Shown here piece by piece: positions 17,015-26,420 of a DNA stretch of 64,000 nt (the first letter of the stretch is position 1; each line of letters opens with the position of its first letter). Both the position numbers and the translations under genes were made by a program. The DNA comes from CAIKMD01 sp963740675 (lineage in GTDB: Bacteria > Pseudomonadota > Alphaproteobacteria > ATCC43930 > CGMCC-115725), in assembly GCA_963740675.1 (NCBI GenBank), contig CAVUFS010000001.1, positions 248,001-312,000 on the forward strand. The letters are read 5' to 3'. The notes below the pieces were generated by a model, which was not told the origin of the DNA, did no database searches, and saw only the letters and a program-made list of their open reading frames with translations.

Positions 17015-18205
17015 TCAACGGTTCCACAACTGGCGCGACGCGATCGCCGCGCCCTCTGCGAGGGCTTTGAGCTTCGCCCACATGATCGACCAATGGACGC
17101 GGCCCGCAAGCGGGCTTTGCGAGAAGCCGCAATCCGTTCCCGCCATGACGCTGTCGCGGCCAACGATCCCGGCGAAGCGGACAAGGCGTTCGGCCACCAG
17201 TTCGGGGTGCTCGACGATATTGGTCGAATGTGTAATGACGCCGGGGATCAGCATTTTGCCCGGCGGCAGCTTCACCTGTTTCCATACCTGCCATTCATGC
17301 TCGTGACGCGGATTGGCGGCCTCGAAGCTATACGCGCCAACATTCACTTTGAGCACGAGATCGACGATGTCCTTGAGCGCGACATCGAACATATGAGGGC
17401 CATTCCAGCTGCCCCAGCAGATGTGATAACGGGTCTTCTCGAGCGGCAGGCCCTCGAGCGCGTGGTTGAGCGCGGCAACGCGCAATTCCGCCCAGTGCCG
17501 ATATTCGGCGAGCGTCATCGGCGGGACCATTTTCTCGTACATATAGGGAAGGAACGCATCGTCGATCTGGACGAATAGACCGGCGGCGATGATGGCGCGG
17601 TATTCTTCGCGCAACGCCTCCGCGAGCGCGAAGAGAAAACTTTCTTCGTCGCGATAGAATTCGTTCTTCGCTGTCGGCAATGCGCTCGCCGGGGCGACGA
17701 CGGGAAGGAAAGCACCGGCTACTTTGACGTTCGCCATACCGGCTTTCAGATTGTCGATGTCGTGCTGCAATGCTTTCTGTCCGCAATACGTGATGGCGCT
17801 CGTTACGACCGGGCGCACCGGTACACGCGCATTGCGCAGAACGCGCGCGTCGTATTCGGCGTAGAATTCGGGAAAGGCTTCGCGGTCGCGCCCGCTGATG
17901 ACGACCGCCGTCGGATCCTTCGCTTCCTCCGCCGTGAGCGGCCGCGGCGTGAGCCCGGTGAGGCGCCGATGGACGTAGAAGGCCCAATTGACGGATTTGC
18001 CGTATTCGCCGTCGCTGACGATATCAACGCCGGCCTCGGCTTGGCGGCGCACGGCCTCGGCGACGGAGTCTGAGAGGCACCGCTCGAAAGCGGCAGTATC
18101 GTAGGTCTCGTTGGCGTCAATCTTGCGTAGGAACTCGATCAATAACGGCGGCCGAACGAGACTGCCGACATGCGTAACGAGAATCCGATTGTCTGTTTGC
18201 GCCAT
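17015..18205 (-). CDS. Cobalamin-independent methionine synthase (MetE C-terminal) family protein
   Basis: 396-residue protein corresponding only to the catalytic (C-terminal) barrel of MetE. Zinc-binding signature present: H-x-C in YHICWGSW, a conserved Glu in EAANPRHEH and Cys in GTDCGFSQSP. Such stand-alone proteins in catabolic clusters probably move an alkyl or methyl group to or from a thiol rather than make methionine (inference). It heads the run with the Rieske oxygenase (71 bases downstream), so removing methyl groups from methoxylated aromatics is possible. A paralog with an extra tail is at 55410. Confidence 0.85.
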   Translation of the reverse strand: MAQTDNRILVTHVGSLVRPPLLIEFLRKIDANETYDTAAFERCLSDSVAEAVRRQAEAGVDIVSDGEYGKSVNWAFYVHRRLTGLTPRPLTAEEAKDPTAVVISGRDREAFPEFYAEYDARVLRNARVPVRPVVTSAITYCGQKALQHDIDNLKAGMANVKVAGAFLPVVAPASALPTAKNEFYRDEESFLFALAEALREEYRAIIAAGLFVQIDDAFLPYMYEKMVPPMTLAEYRHWAELRVAALNHALEGLPLEKTRYHICWGSWNGPHMFDVALKDIVDLVLKVNVGAYSFEAANPRHEHEWQVWKQVKLPPGKMLIPGVITHSTNIVEHPELVAERLVRFAGIVGRDSVMAGTDCGFSQSPLAGRVHWSIMWAKLKALAEGAAIASRQLWNR

Positions 18206-18339
18206 GATCCGCTCCTTGCGTCACGACTGCCGATAGCGGGTCCCTGCTGCGCGGCCCTTCTGAGCGCTTCTTCTAAGGCGACCCGAGTGCGCCCATTGTC
18301 TTGCTCGACGCGATTCCTGTCAATAAAGACAGCCTGCCG

Positions 18340-19632
18340 CTAGCCGTTTCCTTCGGTCGCGAGCAGCGCCGGCCGAACGCGATAGAGCAGCAGCACCGCC
18401 AGCATCAGCAGAATCGTCGCACTGAATGCCAGCGACCAGTGTACACCGATGACGCTGCCGCCGACGCCGATCGTGATGCCGCTAAAGGCGCGCAGCCCTT
18501 GGGCGAACATGTTGTAGAGCCCGACGACGCGGCCGCGGATCGATGGCGGCGCGTTGAGCTGCACGAGCGTTTGATTCATCGAATCATAGGCGAGGCCGAG
18601 GAAGCCGGTGATGAGCATCAGGATCACCGCGACCGGATAGGAATTCGTCAGCGCGAAGCCGATCAGCGAGCTGCACCACAGCATCAGCAGCATGAACGGC
18701 GTCAGCGGCTTGGGCTGCAGCCAGCCGCTCGCCTCGAGCGCGAAGCCCGCGATCAGCGCACCGAGCGCGTTGGCGCCGAGCAGGAGGCTGTAGAAGAAAC
18801 CGGCATCGCCATGGCCCAAATCCTGCGCGAATTCCGGCATCTGGGACTGATAACCGCTGGCGACGAAAAACGCGGAACACGATGCCAACAGCATGATCGA
18901 TGTGATGACGCGGTTGCCGCGGATGCTCTCGATGCTGCCGAACACATCGGCATAACCACGGATCGGTCGCGGCGGGCGCTTCTCTTTGCGGAAGGCTGGG
19001 CCGTACGGCGCTTTCCACATCAGGAGGACCAGCGGCAGGAAGGAGCACATGTTCAAAAGAATGCCGTGTGCCGGGCCGAAGGCCATCATCACCGCGCCGC
19101 CGACGGCGGGGCCAGCGAGCAGGCCGAGATAACGGCCGGTCGAATTGAGCCGCACCGCGCTCGGCAGCGTGTCGATGCCGACCATGTCGTGCAGCAGTAT
19201 CTGGCCCGGCGTGCCCCAAAACACGCCGGCGAAGCCATGCACGGTGAGGATCACGAGCGCATGCCACATCTGCAGCGAATCGGTCAGGAACAGCACGCCC
19301 CAGGCGAGCGAACAGCAGGCGAAAAGGAACATGCCGAACTGGATCATGCGCCGCGGGTCGTAGCGGTCGGCAAGCGCGCCCGAGAGCACGCCGAAGAACA
19401 GGAAGGGCAGCCAATGCGACAGGATCGCGAAACCGCCGAGCGCCGGCGAATGGAATTTCTGGAAGATCATCCAGTAGCTGATGACGTGCTCGGTGCTGTC
19501 GCCCATCATCGCCAACGACGTCGCGACGAAATAGCGGCGATACTGCGGGTGGCGCAGCGCCGCAAAGGACTGTCGTTGCGGTCGTCCCGGCGCGGCCCCC
19601 GGCTCGCTCATGCTAGTCGCCGGTTCCGACAT
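18340..19632 (-). CDS. MFS transporter
   Basis: 430-residue major facilitator with about twelve membrane segments. The loop 2-3 motif GALADRYDPRRM is clear. The N-terminus (AALRHPQYRRYFVATSLAMMGDSTEHVISYW) and overall layout resemble the enterobactin-exporter-like MFS group. Its start overlaps the 3' end of the upstream paralog (19613-20892) by 20 bases, so the two are translationally coupled tandem duplicates. The substrate is unknown. Confidence 0.85.
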   Translation of the reverse strand: MSEPATSMSEPGAAPGRPQRQSFAALRHPQYRRYFVATSLAMMGDSTEHVISYWMIFQKFHSPALGGFAILSHWLPFLFFGVLSGALADRYDPRRMIQFGMFLFACCSLAWGVLFLTDSLQMWHALVILTVHGFAGVFWGTPGQILLHDMVGIDTLPSAVRLNSTGRYLGLLAGPAVGGAVMMAFGPAHGILLNMCSFLPLVLLMWKAPYGPAFRKEKRPPRPIRGYADVFGSIESIRGNRVITSIMLLASCSAFFVASGYQSQMPEFAQDLGHGDAGFFYSLLLGANALGALIAGFALEASGWLQPKPLTPFMLLMLWCSSLIGFALTNSYPVAVILMLITGFLGLAYDSMNQTLVQLNAPPSIRGRVVGLYNMFAQGLRAFSGITIGVGGSVIGVHWSLAFSATILLMLAVLLLYRVRPALLATEGNG

Positions 19633-20892
19633 GCACCGCCGCCGGCCGGATCATCACGAAGAGCGAGACCGTGACGAGAAGCAGGAGGCATACCGCCAGG
19701 AACAGCGAGTGGTGAACGCCGATGACGCTGCCGACCACGCCGACGGAAATGCCGGCGAAACTGCGCAAGCCCATTTGCGCCATGCTGTAGAGGCCGAGGA
19801 CGCGGCCGCGAATCTCTCCCGGTGCATGGAGTTGGACAAGCGCCTGGTTCATCGAGTTATAAGTTAGCTCGACGAAGCCGGCGGTGAACATCAGTGCCAC
19901 GGCGAGCGGATACGATGTCGTGAGCGCAAAGCTGCCCAAAGCACAGCACCAGATCATCACCAAGATGAACGGCGTCGTCAGCCGCGGCTGTAGCCAGCCG
20001 CTGCTTTCGAGAATGATGCCGGCGACCAACGCGCCGCACGCATCGGCGCCGAGCAGCATGGCATAATAAATTCCTGCATTGCCGTGGCCGAGATCGCTGG
20101 CGAATTCCGGCATTTGCGCCTGATAGCCGTTGGCGACCAGGAAGGATGCCGCGCCTGCCAGCAGGATCATCGAGGTGATGATGCGGTTGCCGCGGATCGC
20201 CTCGATCGTCATCACCACGTCGGAGATGCCGCGCACCGGCCGCGGCGGCGGGCGATTCTTCTGGAATTTCGGCCCGTAGGGCGCTTTCCAGAGCCAGAGT
20301 GTCAGCGGCGCATAGAAAAGGATGTTGAGGAAGATGCCGTGCGCGGGGCCGAGTGCGAGCAAGATCGCGCCACCCACCGCGGGGCCGGCGAGCAAGCCGA
20401 GATAGCGCGAGGTCGCGTTGAGCCGCACGGCGCTCGGCAGACGGTCGCGGCCGACGATGTCGTGCAGGATCACCTGACCGGGCGTGCCCCAGAACACGCT
20501 GGCGAGGCCGTGAACGCTGAGGATCACGACCGCATGCCACCATTCCAGCCAGCCGGTGACGAAAACACGCCCCAGGTCGCGGAGCACAGCATGAACAGCA
20601 CCATCCCGATCTGGATCAGGCGGCGCGGGTCGTATTTGTCGGCGAGGGCGCCGGCGAAGACGCCGAGAATCAGAGTCGGCAGCCAATGGGCGATGATGGC
20701 GAAGCCGGCCAGGGCCGGCGACTGGAACTTCTGGTACAGCATCCAATAGCTGATGACGTGCTCGATACTGTCGGCCATCATCGCCAGGGCGGAGTAGATG
20801 AAATAAGAGCGGAAGCCGCTATCGCGCAAAGCTGCGAAGGATTGCCGGGGTGGTTGGCCTGCGGCCCCCCGCGAGGACTTACTGTCGGTCAA
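19613..20892 (-). pseudogene. MFS transporter paralog interrupted by one frameshift
   Basis: Two minus-strand frames together give a complete paralog of the MFS at 18340. Frame 1 (20892 to ~20565) covers MTDSKSSRG through CSATWGVF; the second frame resumes at VTGWLEWWHAVVILSVHG and runs to 19613. At the junction the coding strand reads GTGTTTTCGTCACC; one more T in the run (plus-strand A-run 20562-20565) restores GVFFVTGW, which aligns with GVLFLTDS in the paralog. The rest of the protein is intact and conserved, so a sequencing error is as likely as a true mutation. Confidence 0.85.
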
Positions 20893-21050
20893 ATCTTCTC
20901 TTTCAAAGAATCAAAAACACCCAGCCTTATCGCAAGGCTAGAAGTCAGTTTAGCATGCTTCTAGGTCGCAACGCCCAGGTAAGTCGGAAGCGCGCCTATG
21001 CGCTGGCGGCATAACGCGCTGCAGCAACGCCCTTAATGCGGGCGCCCTTC

Positions 21051-21623
21051 TCAGTGAGGACGGATATCGTTGTTGATGTGCCGATCGCCGCCGAGCCAGC
21101 GTTTCAATTCGCTGTGCGCGTCGGCGCGGCGGATCTCGTTGATCCGCTCGACATCGGCGGCATCGACGGTGAACTCCACCCGCAGCCCGTCGGGGCTGGT
21201 GAGGTAGAGCGAGACGCAATAGCCGTGATCGGTCACGCGATGCTGGACGCCATGCGCCTTCACCCGCGCCAGCAATTCGTCGAAGCTCTTCTGCGAGGCT
21301 TTGAGCGCGACATGCCACCAGCCGCCGCCCGGCGGCAGAATGGCTTTCGCCTTCTCGTAGATGTCGTTGTCGGCGAATTGGAAGAAAGCGAGGGCGCCGC
21401 CATCGGCGAGCGCGTAGAAAGTGTGGCAGTAATCGAATTCGCGGCCGAAATCGGGATGGTAGGTGCGCTCGCACCAGGTCGCGACCAGCGGCATGCCGAG
21501 GATGTCCTCGAAGAAATGCCGGTTGACCTCCTGGTCCTTTACCACGAAAGCATGGTGGTGCAGGCGCGTGGGTAGCTCTGCGAGTTGCTTCGCTTCAGAT
21601 TTCACGTCCGGTTGATCGAGCAT
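21051..21623 (-). CDS. VOC-family (glyoxalase/extradiol dioxygenase fold) protein
   Basis: 190-residue protein with vicinal-oxygen-chelate repeats: RLHHHAFVVKDQEVNRHFFED at the N-terminus and a second module DHGYCVSLYLTSPDGLRVEFTVD with the closing Glu ligand. VOC proteins are metal-dependent dioxygenases, isomerases or glutathione transferases; this one is not assignable further. The ATG at 21623 (MLDQPDV) follows GCGGAGGAA; the longer frame to 21677 has no ribosome site. Divergent from a GST gene at 21706, fitting electrophile or aromatic metabolism. Confidence 0.8.
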   Translation of the reverse strand: MLDQPDVKSEAKQLAELPTRLHHHAFVVKDQEVNRHFFEDILGMPLVATWCERTYHPDFGREFDYCHTFYALADGGALAFFQFADNDIYEKAKAILPPGGGWWHVALKASQKSFDELLARVKAHGVQHRVTDHGYCVSLYLTSPDGLRVEFTVDAADVERINEIRRADAHSELKRWLGGDRHINNDIRPH

Positions 21624-21705
21624 CGGCTGTTTCCTCCGCGGGAACGCCATCATCTGCCGATCATGATATAACAGCATTAGAGCCGCGCCAAATGGGAGGA
21701 AAAGG

Positions 21706-22422
21706 ATGGCTTACGAGCTTTATTACTGGCCCTCGACGCCCGGTCGCGGCGAATTCGTGCGCCTCGCGCTCGAGGAAGGCGGCGCCGACTATGTCGACAT
21801 CGCGCGCCGCGGCAGCGGCATGACGAAGATGATGAAGCTGATGAACGGGCCGCGCGTGGCGACGCCGCCTTTCGCGCCGCCGTTCCTGCGCTCGGGCAAG
21901 CTGCTGATCGCACAGACGTCAAACATCCTACTGTATCTCGGCCAGGAATTGTCCCTCGCGCCGTCGACCGATGCGGGTCAGCTCTGGACGCACCAGCTTC
22001 AACTGACGATGGCTGATTTCGTCGGCGAGGCGCATGACACGCATCACCCGATCGCCAATTCGCTTTATTACGAAGAGCAGAAGCGCGAGGCGAAGCGCTA
22101 TGCCGAGGATTTCCGCAAGAACCGCGTGCCGAAATATCTCGGCTATTTCGAGAAGGTGCTGTCGCGCAATCCCAAGGGTAAGCGCTATCTCGTCGGCGCG
22201 CGGCTTACCTATGCCGATCTCTCGCTGTTCGAGATCGTGGCTGGCATGCGCTACGCCTTCCCCAAGCTGATGAAGCGTCAGGAGAAGAAATATCCCCTGG
22301 TGATGGCGCTGGCCGATCGCGTCGCCGACCGGCCGCGCATCACCGCCTACCTCGGATCGACGCGGCGGCTGCCCTATGACCAGGTCGGTATTTTCCGCCA
22401 TTATGCGGAACTGGATGGGTGA
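21706..22422 (+). CDS. Glutathione S-transferase family protein
   Basis: 238-residue soluble GST. The thioredoxin-like N-terminal domain (MAYELYYWPSTPGRGEFVRL) has the PGRGE segment typical of sigma/mu-like and plant-like GSTs. QTSNILLYLGQEL is the glutathione-binding loop, and the helical C-domain includes RLTYADLSLFEI with the conserved N-capping Asp. Strong GGGAGG ribosome site. Acts on electrophilic or aromatic substrates (family knowledge). It is followed by a repeat and a second, different GST-family gene. Confidence 0.85.
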   Translation: MAYELYYWPSTPGRGEFVRLALEEGGADYVDIARRGSGMTKMMKLMNGPRVATPPFAPPFLRSGKLLIAQTSNILLYLGQELSLAPSTDAGQLWTHQLQLTMADFVGEAHDTHHPIANSLYYEEQKREAKRYAEDFRKNRVPKYLGYFEKVLSRNPKGKRYLVGARLTYADLSLFEIVAGMRYAFPKLMKRQEKKYPLVMALADRVADRPRITAYLGSTRRLPYDQVGIFRHYAELDG

Positions 22423-22433
22423 CGTTAAACATG

Positions 22434-22549
22434 AACCACCAAGACACAAAGGCACCAAGAAGATTTAGAAAGAGGATGTGAGAAAAGTTTGGCGCGCGAA
22501 GCGCGCCTTCTCATTGTGATCTTCTTGGAGTCTTTGTGCCTTGGTGGTT
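22434..22549. repeat. Long inverted repeat with internal hairpin
   Basis: AACCACCAAGACACAAAGGC... (22434-22464) is mirrored by ...GTCTTTGTGCCTTGGTGGTT (22519-22549), about 30 bases per arm with few mismatches. Between them is a short GC-rich hairpin, GGCGCGC-GAA-GCGCGCC (around 22491-22507). This CACCAAGACAC-type element is a recognised class of dispersed bacterial repeat. It sits immediately before the frameshifted GST gene. Confidence 0.8.
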
Positions 22550-22571
22550 CGAATCGATGATCGGAGGATCC

Positions 22572-23547
22572 ATGGGCGTGCTGATCGACGGTAAGTGGCG
22601 CGACGAGGAATTGCCGCAAGAGACCGCGCAGGGCGGCTCGTTCCAGCGCACCGATAGCATCTTCCGCAACTTCATCACCGCCGATGGCTCGTCGGGCTTC
22701 AAGGCCGAGGCGGGGCGCTATCATCTCTATGTCGCTCATGGCTGTCCCTGGGCGCATCGGACGTTGATCTTCCGCGCGCTGAAGAAGCTCGATAAGCGCG
22801 ATCACGGTTTCGCACGCCATTCCCGGCCTCAAAGCACAGGGCTGGACCTACGAAGACAATCCGAATTTTCCTGAATGTGAGCCGGATCGCGTCAACGGCT
22901 TCCACTATCTGCATGAGGCCTATAGCGCGAGCGAGCCGCATTACACAGGCAAGGTCACGGTGCCGACGCTTTGGGACAAGAAGACGAAGAAGATCGTCAA
23001 TAATGAGTCCTCGGAAATCATCCGCATGCTTAACAGCGAGTTCCGTGGCATCGCCGGCGACGACACCGACTACTATCCCGCGCCGCTGCGCACCGAGATC
23101 GATCGTTGGAACGAGCTGATCTACAAGACGGTCAACAACGGCGTCTATCGCTGCGGCTTCGCGCGCTCGCAGGCCGCGTATGAGCAGGCCTATGACGCAC
23201 TGTTCGAGACGCTCGACAAGCTCGAGGATCATCTCGGCAAGCATCGCTACCTCGTCGGCCATCAACTCACCGAGGCGGATTGGCGGCTCTTCCCGACCTT
23301 GGTTCGCTTCGACGTCGCCTATAATTCGATCTTCAAATGCAACCGCAGCCGCATCGCCGATATGCCAAATCTGCTCAATTACATGCGTGAGCTCTATGCC
23401 GTGCCCGGCATCGCCGCGACGGTGAAGGCGCGGCATTACGTGATCAATTACTGGTCGATCCCGCGCGTCAATGCGACCGGCATCATCCCGAAAGGCACGC
23501 CGGTCGATTACACCGCGCCGCATAATCGCGCTCGGCTCGCGGCTTGA
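22572..23547 (+). pseudogene. Glutathionyl-hydroquinone reductase (YqjG/ECM4 family), one frameshift
   Basis: Two frames combine into a ~324-residue YqjG/ECM4-type omega-like GST, which reduces glutathionyl-hydroquinones. The first frame ends its real homology at RALKKLDK (catalytic Cys58 in HGCPWAHR); the second gives AITVSHAIPGLKAQGWTYED...VTVPTLWDKK..IVNNESSEIIRM through to the stop. The coding strand reads GATAAGCGCGATC where GATAAGGCGATC restores the frame, i.e. one extra base near 22796-22798. The ATG at 22572 follows GGAGGATCC. All conserved blocks are intact, so a sequencing error is plausible. Confidence 0.85.
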
Positions 23548-23599
23548 GCACCCAGGCTTGAGTGACGAGGGTTTGAGTAACGGGGCGGAAGAAGGCGAA

Positions 23600-24385
23600 T
23601 TGGCCGCAGCGTCGCGTGCGCGCAGGGCGGCGCGGCTTGCGCTATCCTTGCTCGTTGTCTTCGTTCTTCCTCTGTTGGTGAGTGCCTGCGTGTACGGTCG
23701 CGATAGTTCCGTTCCCTGGTACGAGGCGCGGCGCGATGCGACCGGCCTTGCGCCCGATCCGGCGAAAACCCCTGACGCCGTTATCCAGGTCTATGCCGCG
23801 CGCGCGGTGTCGTGGCGCGGCATCTTCGCCGTCCATACCTGGATCGTGGTGAAGCCGACCAACGCGCCGAAATTCACGCGCTACGAGGTATTGGGCTTCG
23901 GGGTTTCGGAAGGGAATCCGGCGATCCGCGTCGATCGCACCGGCCCCGACAATTACTGGTTCGGCGCCGCACCTGCCGTGATCCTCGAGCACCGCGGGCC
24001 GGGGGTCGATGCGATGATCGCAAAGGTGCGCGACGCGGTTGGAACCTATCCCTATCCCAACGAATACCGCGCCTGGCCGGGACCCAACAGCAACACCTTC
24101 ACCGCCTGGATCGCGCGGCACGTGCCGGAGCTTGGCTTGGCGATGCCGTCGAATGCGATCGGTAAGGACTATCTGCCGGGCGGCGCGCTCTTTGCCGCGG
24201 CGCCCAGCGCGACCGGCTATCAATTCTCGCTCTTCGGCGTATTTGGATTGTTGGTCGCGCGCAACGAAGGGATTGAGATCAATCTGCTCGGCATGGATAT
24301 CGGCATCGGCTTCAAAATGCCGGGCGTGAAGCTGCCGGGTGTCGGTCTTGTGGCTTGGCCGGAGGCGGCAGGCTCGGCGGCTTGA
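23600..24385 (+). CDS. DUF3750 family lipoprotein
   Basis: About 261 residues, function unknown; I match the core AVSWRGIFAVHTWIVVKP...FTRYEVLGFGV and YPNEYRAWPGPNSNTF to DUF3750. The N-terminus is a lipoprotein signal: basic RARRAARLAL, hydrophobic LSLLVVFVLPLL and lipobox VSAC, so it should be anchored in the envelope. No ATG is available in frame. TTG at 23600 follows AAGAAGG and gives a compact signal peptide; TTG codons at 23558 or 23573 are alternatives. It starts shortly after the GST gene stop. Confidence 0.65.
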   Translation: MAAASRARRAARLALSLLVVFVLPLLVSACVYGRDSSVPWYEARRDATGLAPDPAKTPDAVIQVYAARAVSWRGIFAVHTWIVVKPTNAPKFTRYEVLGFGVSEGNPAIRVDRTGPDNYWFGAAPAVILEHRGPGVDAMIAKVRDAVGTYPYPNEYRAWPGPNSNTFTAWIARHVPELGLAMPSNAIGKDYLPGGALFAAAPSATGYQFSLFGVFGLLVARNEGIEINLLGMDIGIGFKMPGVKLPGVGLVAWPEAAGSAA

Positions 24386-24446
24386 CAAGTTTGGGGCGAA
24401 AAGCGCCCCCTAGGTTTGGAAGGTTGGGGTCGGGAGACGCGAAGGC

Positions 24447-25517
24447 ATGGAATTCGGGATCCAGTTTTTTCCGGATGTGGGGCCGGAAGAGAAATCGGCG
24501 CAGGATTATTGGAACGAGAGCCTCTACCTCTCCGAACTCGGCGATCAACTCGGCTATGGCCATGTGCGCACCGTCGAGCATTATTTTCATCGTTACGGCG
24601 GCTACAGCACCAACCCGATCGTCTTTCTCTCCGCCGCGTCGCAGCGCACGAAGAAGATGAAGCTCATGACCGGCGCGGTGCTGCCGATCTTCAACAGCCC
24701 ATTCAAGCTCGCCGGCGAACTCGCCATGCTCGATGCGATGTCGAATGGGCGGCTCGAGATCGGCTTCGCCCGCGCCTTCATGCCGCATGAGTTCCGCATC
24801 CTCGGCCGCTCGATGGATGAGAGCCGTGCGCGCTTTGCCGAAGGGATCGAGCAGGTGCGGCTATTGCTCGAAGAAGAAAACGCGACCAGCCACGGCCAGT
24901 TTTACAGTTTCGAGAACGTGACCTCATTCCCGCGGCCGACGCAGAAGCCGCGTCCGCCTTTCTGGATCGCGACGACGGCGAGCGCGGAATCGCAGATCTT
25001 CGCCGCCAAAGGCGGGCATTCGATCATGACCGTGCCGGTCGGCGGGCCGCAACAGGCGCGCAGGGTGATCGACACCTATCGAGAAGCCTGGGTGGCCGAG
25101 GGCCACCCAGGACGTGGAAGGGTGATGATCGGCCTTCATATGTATTGCGCTGAAACCCAGGAAGAGGCCGAGCGCCGTGCCAAGCCGCGGGTCGAGAATT
25201 ATTTCACCTCGTTGCTCGACGCACACACACAGGAAAAGGCGCCGCCATCGAAGGATTACTCGGCCGCCAATGAAAAGGTAATCGACGCCATGCGCCGCGC
25301 GACCTTCGAGGATCGCATGAAGGCGAACGTCGTCTTCATCGGCAGCCCGAAAAATCTCATCGAGCAGATCGAGGGCTATGACCATCTTTGCGGCGGGCTC
25401 GACAAGATCAGCCTGCAGGTGAATTTCCACGACATGCCGGTCGACGAGGCCGAGGCCTCGATGCGTCTCTTCGCCGAAGAGGTGATGCCGCATTTCAATC
25501 GAGAGAAGGTTGCTTAA
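24447..25517 (+). CDS. LLM-class flavin-dependent oxidoreductase (luciferase-like)
   Basis: 356-residue bacterial-luciferase-like TIM-barrel monooxygenase using reduced FMN or F420-type flavin. Family blocks: EFGIQFFPDVGPEEKS at the N-terminus, VRTVEHYFHRYGGYS, AVLPIFNSPFKLAGELAMLD, SNGRLEIGFARAF and FWIATTASAES. Alkanal, sulphonate or heterocyclic oxygenation are all possible. It opens a plus-strand run with a class II aldolase and an FAH-family hydrolase; a separate flavin reductase would be needed. Confidence 0.87.
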   Translation: MEFGIQFFPDVGPEEKSAQDYWNESLYLSELGDQLGYGHVRTVEHYFHRYGGYSTNPIVFLSAASQRTKKMKLMTGAVLPIFNSPFKLAGELAMLDAMSNGRLEIGFARAFMPHEFRILGRSMDESRARFAEGIEQVRLLLEEENATSHGQFYSFENVTSFPRPTQKPRPPFWIATTASAESQIFAAKGGHSIMTVPVGGPQQARRVIDTYREAWVAEGHPGRGRVMIGLHMYCAETQEEAERRAKPRVENYFTSLLDAHTQEKAPPSKDYSAANEKVIDAMRRATFEDRMKANVVFIGSPKNLIEQIEGYDHLCGGLDKISLQVNFHDMPVDEAEASMRLFAEEVMPHFNREKVA

Positions 25518-25523
25518 TGCAAC

Positions 25524-25610
25524 GTCATTGCGAGGAGGCCCGATGGGCCGACGAAGCAATCCAGAGCCTCACGTGAAGCTTCTGGATTGCTTCGCTTCGC
25601 TCGCAATGAC
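25524..25610. repeat. Dispersed palindromic repeat (type C)
   Basis: GTCATTGCGAGGAGGCC...CGAAGCAATCCAG and CTGGATTGCTTCGCTTCGCT..CGCAATGAC form an inverted repeat of ~87 bases. A second copy is at 54669-54744. It sits between the luciferase-like and aldolase genes of one apparent operon, so it may be a transcript-processing or attenuation point. Confidence 0.85.
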
Positions 25611-25634
25611 GGGATCTTATAAGGGAGGGACGAA

Positions 25635-26405
25635 ATGGACGATCTACGCAATGTCGAGATGATCAGTGCGAGCCTGAGGCAAGAGCTCGACAAGCTCGCC
25701 AAGGGCGGACGCATCCTCGAGCTCAACGGCCATGGCGACCGCATCTTCGGCCATATCGCGATGCGCGATCCCGAAGGCCGCGGCTTCTGGCTGAAGCGGC
25801 ATCACATCTCGCTGGGCGAGCTGTTCGATCACCGCGATTTCATCCTCTGCGATTTCGACGGCAAGCAGCTTTACGGCGCCGGCCGCCGGCACAGCGAATG
25901 GCCGATCCATGCCGAGGTCTTCAAGGCGCGCCCCGATCTCAACGCGATGGCGCATACCCATCCTTTCTATTCGGTGATCTACAGCGCGACGACCAAGCCT
26001 TTGGGCTCGATCTCGGGTCCGGGCAAGCCGCCGCCGCGCTTCACCGGCACCTCGGAATATATCGACACGCCGGAGCTGGGCCGCGCGCTTGCTGAATCGC
26101 TGGGCAAGGACTCGAAAGTCGCGATCATGCGGCATCACGGCGTGATCTTCGCCGGCCGCACCATTGAGGAAATGGTGCTTCAAGGCGTCGATGTCGAGCA
26201 TCGCTGCCATCAGATGCTGACCGTCGCCAATGCCAGCGCCGGCCTGACCTTCGAATGGCCCGACCCTGCCGAGTTGCAGCGCAAATTCGGCGATGCGTCG
26301 AAGCGCGTCGGCGGCAGCAACGCGCAATGGGATTATTTCTGCCGCGTGCTTGCCCGCGCCGAAGCGCAGGGCGATCCGCGCTTGTCGTATAAATGCTTGC
26401 TGTAA
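25635..26405 (+). CDS. Class II aldolase/adducin family protein
   Basis: 256-residue class II aldolase-fold protein with zinc ligands H107 and H109 (AMAHTHP), H168 (MRHHGVIFAG) and the acidic residue E88 (SEWPIH). The GRILELNGHGDRIFGHIAMR N-terminus is typical of catabolic-cluster members acting on small oxo- or hydroxy-acids. GGGAGGG precedes the ATG. It lies 15 bases before an FAH-family hydrolase, a pairing common in meta-cleavage-like degradation where retro-aldol and hydrolytic C-C cleavage cooperate (inference). Confidence 0.85.
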   Translation: MDDLRNVEMISASLRQELDKLAKGGRILELNGHGDRIFGHIAMRDPEGRGFWLKRHHISLGELFDHRDFILCDFDGKQLYGAGRRHSEWPIHAEVFKARPDLNAMAHTHPFYSVIYSATTKPLGSISGPGKPPPRFTGTSEYIDTPELGRALAESLGKDSKVAIMRHHGVIFAGRTIEEMVLQGVDVEHRCHQMLTVANASAGLTFEWPDPAELQRKFGDASKRVGGSNAQWDYFCRVLARAEAQGDPRLSYKCLL

Positions 26406-26420
26406 AGGGGTGAGGCGAAG

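Noticed and set aside
22536..22571. Start of the hydroquinone reductase at 22536
   Set aside because: The first codons would be translated from the inverted repeat; homology and the ribosome site support 22572.
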